NCBI GenBank assembly: GCA_902567855.1
Contig: CACFOQ010000004.1
Span: 61,404 to 125,403 of the forward strand
Direction of reading: 5' to 3'
Source: an uncultured Alphaproteobacteria bacterium
GTDB lineage: Bacteria; Pseudomonadota; Alphaproteobacteria; HIMB59; GCA-002718135
Length of the DNA: 64,000 nucleotides
Below, one piece after another: positions 61,136-64,000 of this stretch; the first letter of the stretch is position 1; each line of letters opens with the position of its first letter. The notes beneath the pieces were generated by a model. It saw only the letters and a list, made by a program, of their open reading frames with translations. It was not told the origin of the DNA and made no database searches. Both the position numbers and the translations under genes were made by a program.

Positions 61136-62248
61136 ATGAAAAAAAATTTAAAACGTCGTGATTTTATTAAAAAAGCTGGTTTAGCTGGTGCTGCTGCGAC
61201 TGCAGTATCTTCATTTGCTGCTCCTGCAATTGCTGCAGGACATCAAGAATGGATTATTTGTAGTGCATTTGGAAAAGCAGGTCTTTTAGGTCAAGCAATT
61301 CAAGCTTTTGCAGATAATATAAATAGTTATTCTGATAAATTAAAAATAAAGGTTTATCATGCTGGGGAGTTGGTTCCTGGCCTAGAATCTTTGGACGCTG
61401 TTAGATCTGGAGCTGCACAAGCTTCTTATGGAGCGCCTTACTACTGGACCAATTTATCTGATGCAATTGAATTTGTTGCAACATGTCCTTTTGGCATGAA
61501 TGCAATGGAACAAAACGCATGGTGCTACTATGGTGGTGGAATTGAAGAAGCAGATAAAATTTATAATGCTTTAGGCTTAAAATTTTTACCTATGGGTAAT
61601 ACTGGTAATCAAATGGGCGGCTGGTTCAATAAAGAAATTAATACACCCGATGATTATAAAGGCTTAAAAATGAGAATGCCTGGACTTGGAGGAAGAACTA
61701 TTGAAAAGCTTGGTGCTACTCCAGTGTTGCTGGCTGGACCTGATGTTTTACCTTCTTTGGCTTCTGGAGCAGTTGATGCTGCAGAATGGATATGTCCAGC
61801 TGCTGATTTAGGTGCAGGACTTTATCAGGCAGCTAAATTTTATTATGGACCAGGTTGGCATGAACCATCTACATTGTTAGATTTATCTATTGATCTTAAT
61901 GCGTGGGAGTCACTAGATAGTGCTACGCAAGGTTTGGTAACCAATATGACACAATCATTTAATATGACTGTTTTTAGTAGATTCCAAGCTATCAATGGAC
62001 CTGCTCTTCAAAAACTAGTGGGAGAACATGGAGTTACAATTAAGACTTTCCCAGATGAAGTTTTAATAGCTCTAGGTAATGCAGCTGGTGAAGTAGTTTC
62101 AGAAAGAGGTTCAATTAATTCTGAAACAAAAGCTATCGCTAATCACTTACTTTCATTTAGAAAAGTTATTAAAGAGTGGTTTACTAGGGGAGAACAAGAT
62201 TTCTCAAGAATTAGGGATCTGCCATTTAAGTATCCTGATTCTGTTTAA
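61136..62248 (+). CDS. TRAP transporter substrate-binding protein (DctP/TakP-like), Tat-exported
   Basis: Periplasmic binding protein of 370 residues. The N-terminus KRRDFIKKAGLAGAAATAVSSFAAPAIAAG is a twin-arginine signal. The segment YKGLKMRMPGLGGRTIEKLGATPVLLAGPDVLPSLASGAVDAAEWI with the conserved Arg resembles 2-oxoacid binding TakP-type proteins; the ligand is a guess. GGAGG is placed before ATG. Permeases are encoded convergently, on the other strand. Confidence 0.9.
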   Translation: MKKNLKRRDFIKKAGLAGAAATAVSSFAAPAIAAGHQEWIICSAFGKAGLLGQAIQAFADNINSYSDKLKIKVYHAGELVPGLESLDAVRSGAAQASYGAPYYWTNLSDAIEFVATCPFGMNAMEQNAWCYYGGGIEEADKIYNALGLKFLPMGNTGNQMGGWFNKEINTPDDYKGLKMRMPGLGGRTIEKLGATPVLLAGPDVLPSLASGAVDAAEWICPAADLGAGLYQAAKFYYGPGWHEPSTLLDLSIDLNAWESLDSATQGLVTNMTQSFNMTVFSRFQAINGPALQKLVGEHGVTIKTFPDEVLIALGNAAGEVVSERGSINSETKAIANHLLSFRKVIKEWFTRGEQDFSRIRDLPFKYPDSV

Positions 62249-62264
62249 TTAATTTTTTAAATAT

Positions 62265-62295
62265 AAAAAGAGGCTTATATTATAAGCCTCTTTTT
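62265..62295. terminator. Bidirectional terminator between convergent TRAP genes
   Basis: AAAAAGAGGCTTATA and TATAAGCCTCTTTTT form a long stem with T runs on both strands, placed exactly between the binding-protein gene and the permease genes, and touching the permease stop codon. Confidence 0.92.
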
Positions 62296-63668
62296 TAGTT
62301 AATTAATCTTGGAAGCCAGGTTGCAATTTGAGGGAAAACGAAAACCAAGATAATTGCTATTAATTGAATAAAAATAAATGGAATAACTCCTCGATAAATA
62401 TTTATTGTTCTTACAGATTTGGGAGCTACACCTCTTAAAAAAAACAAAGAGAAACCAAAAGGTGGAGTCAAAAAACTAGTCTGTAAATTTAAAGAAATTA
62501 ATATACCAAGCCAAAGAGGATCAGCTCCATTAGCTATTAATCCAGGACCTACTAAAGGAATAATAACAAAAATTATTTCTATATAATCTAAAAAAAAACC
62601 TAATAAAAAAATTGTAATCATTACAACAAATAGTGCCCCATATTCTCCACCAGGTAAATTTGTTAAAAAATTACTAATCATATCATCACCTTCAAATCCT
62701 CTAAAAACAAGAGAAAACATTGATGCTCCAATTAATATTATAAATACAAAAGAACTCATTTTAACTGTCGTAATGGCAGCACCTGAAATATTTTTTAAAT
62801 TTAATTCATTTCTAAATAAAGCTAATAAGGCTGCACCTGCAGCTCCTACTGATGCAGATTCTGTTGGAGTAGCTATACCCATAAATATTGAACCAAGAAC
62901 AGATAAGATTAAAAAAATAGGAGGTATGACTTCAAAAATAGCAGTTTTAATTTTTTCAGATTGAGTTTTTTGTGATTTTAGTATGGGTAAATCTGAAGGT
63001 CTAAGTTTAGCTATTATTAAAATATAGATAATAAACATACCTACTAAAATTAAACCTGGAATTAAAGCTCCTGCAAATAAATCTATTGCAGTAACTGGTA
63101 AGGGGGCTAAATCTCCAGTCAAAAGACCTGCTTCTTCATTTGCTCCTTGCAACATTTCTGCAAGTAATATCAAAACTATTGATGGAGGAATAATTTGTCC
63201 TAAAGTACCAGCAGCACAAATTGTTCCTGTAGCAATTTTTTCATCATAACCAGCTTTCAACATAGAAGGTAAAGCTAACATGCCCATCGTTACAACTGTA
63301 GCGCCAACAATACCTGTAGAAGCCGCAAGTAACATACCTACTAAGACTACTCCTATTCCTAAACCACCTCTTATAGATCCAAATAAATCACCAATTGAGT
63401 CTAATAATTTTGAAGCAATCTTAGTTTTTTCAAGCATTACGCCCATAAATATAAATAGAGGGACAGCCACCAATGCCTCATTAATCATAATGCCATAAAT
63501 TCTCTGTGGAAAAAAAAATAACATTCTAAAATTAAAAATATCTAAGAAATCACCAATGAAAGCAAATATTAATGCTGAACCAGCTAAAGTAAAAGCAACA
63601 GGAAAACCAAAAAGCAATAAAGCTAAAGTAGTGATAAACATAATTATTGCTAAAATTTCAGGAGTCAT
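62295..63668 (-). CDS. dctM: TRAP transporter large permease (DctM)
   Basis: Fourth-helix-rich membrane subunit of 457 residues with about twelve hydrophobic segments. Typical segments are FPVAFTLAGSALIFAFIGDF, GGLGIGVVLVGMLLAASTGIVGATVVTMG, AAGTLGQIIPPSIVLILLAEM and FLTPPFGFSLFFLRGVAP. It pairs with the small DctQ-like subunit, which overlaps by 11 bases. Confidence 0.95.
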   Translation of the reverse strand: MTPEILAIIMFITTLALLLFGFPVAFTLAGSALIFAFIGDFLDIFNFRMLFFFPQRIYGIMINEALVAVPLFIFMGVMLEKTKIASKLLDSIGDLFGSIRGGLGIGVVLVGMLLAASTGIVGATVVTMGMLALPSMLKAGYDEKIATGTICAAGTLGQIIPPSIVLILLAEMLQGANEEAGLLTGDLAPLPVTAIDLFAGALIPGLILVGMFIIYILIIAKLRPSDLPILKSQKTQSEKIKTAIFEVIPPIFLILSVLGSIFMGIATPTESASVGAAGAALLALFRNELNLKNISGAAITTVKMSSFVFIILIGASMFSLVFRGFEGDDMISNFLTNLPGGEYGALFVVMITIFLLGFFLDYIEIIFVIIPLVGPGLIANGADPLWLGILISLNLQTSFLTPPFGFSLFFLRGVAPKSVRTINIYRGVIPFIFIQLIAIILVFVFPQIATWLPRLIN

Positions 63669-64000
63669 TTCGAAAAATATATAAAAGATAATTAATTATT
63701 TTTGAAATAGCTTGAAGAAAAAGAAGTATAACAAATAATAATATTGCAAACTTCAATAGAAACAACATACTAAGCCCTCCTGCTTCTCTAGAAATTTCAT
63801 TCATTTGCCAAGATTTATAAACAAAAGGATAACTAAAAGTCCAAATAATATACAATAATGGAAATAGAAAAAAAATGATACCTACTAAGTCAACTATAGT
63901 TTTATAAATTTGGGAAGAACTTCTATAAATAATATCAATTCTAACATGATCATCATTTAAATAAGTAAAACCTGCACCTAACATAAAAATATAAGCATGC
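63658..64000 (-). CDS. dctQ: TRAP transporter small permease (DctQ), partial
   Basis: C-terminal 113 or so residues of a DctQ subunit; the reading frame stays open to the window end (AYIFMLGAGFTYLNDDHVRIDIIY), so the track's methionine at 63984 is internal. GxxxHVRVDI is the conserved DctQ motif. Three hydrophobic helices follow. It overlaps dctM by 11 bases. Confidence 0.9.
   Translation of the reverse strand, partial: HAYIFMLGAGFTYLNDDHVRIDIIYRSSSQIYKTIVDLVGIIFFLFPLLYIIWTFSYPFVYKSWQMNEISREAGGLSMLFLLKFAILLFVILLFLQAISKIINYLLYIFRNDS

Noticed and set aside
1-64000. CRISPR array or insertion sequence
   Set aside because: No regularly spaced repeats, no cas genes and no transposase were seen; A/T runs and short palindromes are expected at this base composition.

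Overview
The window reads as one chromosomal segment of a streamlined, strongly AT-rich marine-type alphaproteobacterium. Pointers to alphaproteobacteria are the aapJQMP general amino-acid transporter, an Irr-type Fur regulator, an NDUFS4-like complex I subunit, a GTTC-N7-GTTC SOS box, and the gene orders nrdR-ribD-ribE-ribB-ribH-nusB-thiL and rplM-rpsI-argC. Spacers are tiny and adjacent genes often overlap by 1-14 bases. A SAR11/HIMB59/AEGEAN-169-like lineage is plausible, but this is inference; no rRNA is present.

Layout. 1-2.3 kb: the 5' end of pcm, tRNA-Cys, tRNA-Asn and an SOS-boxed umuDC. 2.3-9.2 kb: an AlaX-type editing protein, aapJQMP, then a metC-like lyase with a TauE-type permease. 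9.2-16.2 kb: a tightly coupled seven-gene operon joining iolC-iolB-iolJ-like genes to mtnP-mtnA, an aldolase/dehydrogenase fusion and a cupin. 16.2-32.6 kb: accessory metabolism (GFA protein, 2OG oxygenase, acyl-CoA dehydrogenase, thiolase, apt, sugar ABC transporter, adenine deaminase, LLM oxidoreductase, fatty acid hydroxylase, YtoQ, AGE epimerase). 32.6-34.3 kb: a 1.7-kb element in tRNA-Pro, bounded by perfect 45-bp repeats, carrying a DNA-methyltransferase-like gene and a PD-(D/E)XK-nuclease-like gene but no integrase. 34.4-42.6 kb: TPP-riboswitch-controlled thiB-thiP, nhaD, irr, acetoacetyl-CoA synthetase, a quinone oxidoreductase and tRNA-Glu. 42.7-59.8 kb: conserved housekeeping blocks (recJ, hom, argC, rpsI, rplM, merR-like, ihfA, plsX, rpmF, CBP3, bamE, hppA, thiL, nusB, rib genes, nrdR, glyA, rpiB). 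59.9-64 kb: gcdH and a TRAP transporter that runs off the window.

How the genes fit together. MtnP, MtnA and the class II aldolase form a plausible route from methylthioadenosine or 5'-deoxyadenosine to adenine, DHAP and an aldehyde; the fused dehydrogenase could act on the aldehyde, and Apt and adenine deaminase elsewhere in the window could take the adenine. The same operon carries IolC, IolB and an IolJ-like aldolase, which also end in DHAP, without the upper inositol genes. Uptake systems dominate the rest (amino acids, sugar, thiamine, TRAP substrates). Two ABC systems lack their own ATPase here. Several genes usual in these syntenic blocks (fabH, glpX, a YceD/DUF177 gene) are missing from their expected places, and the RibB protein has a GTP-cyclohydrolase-like tail without zinc cysteines.

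No CRISPR array, insertion sequence, rRNA operon or prophage was seen.
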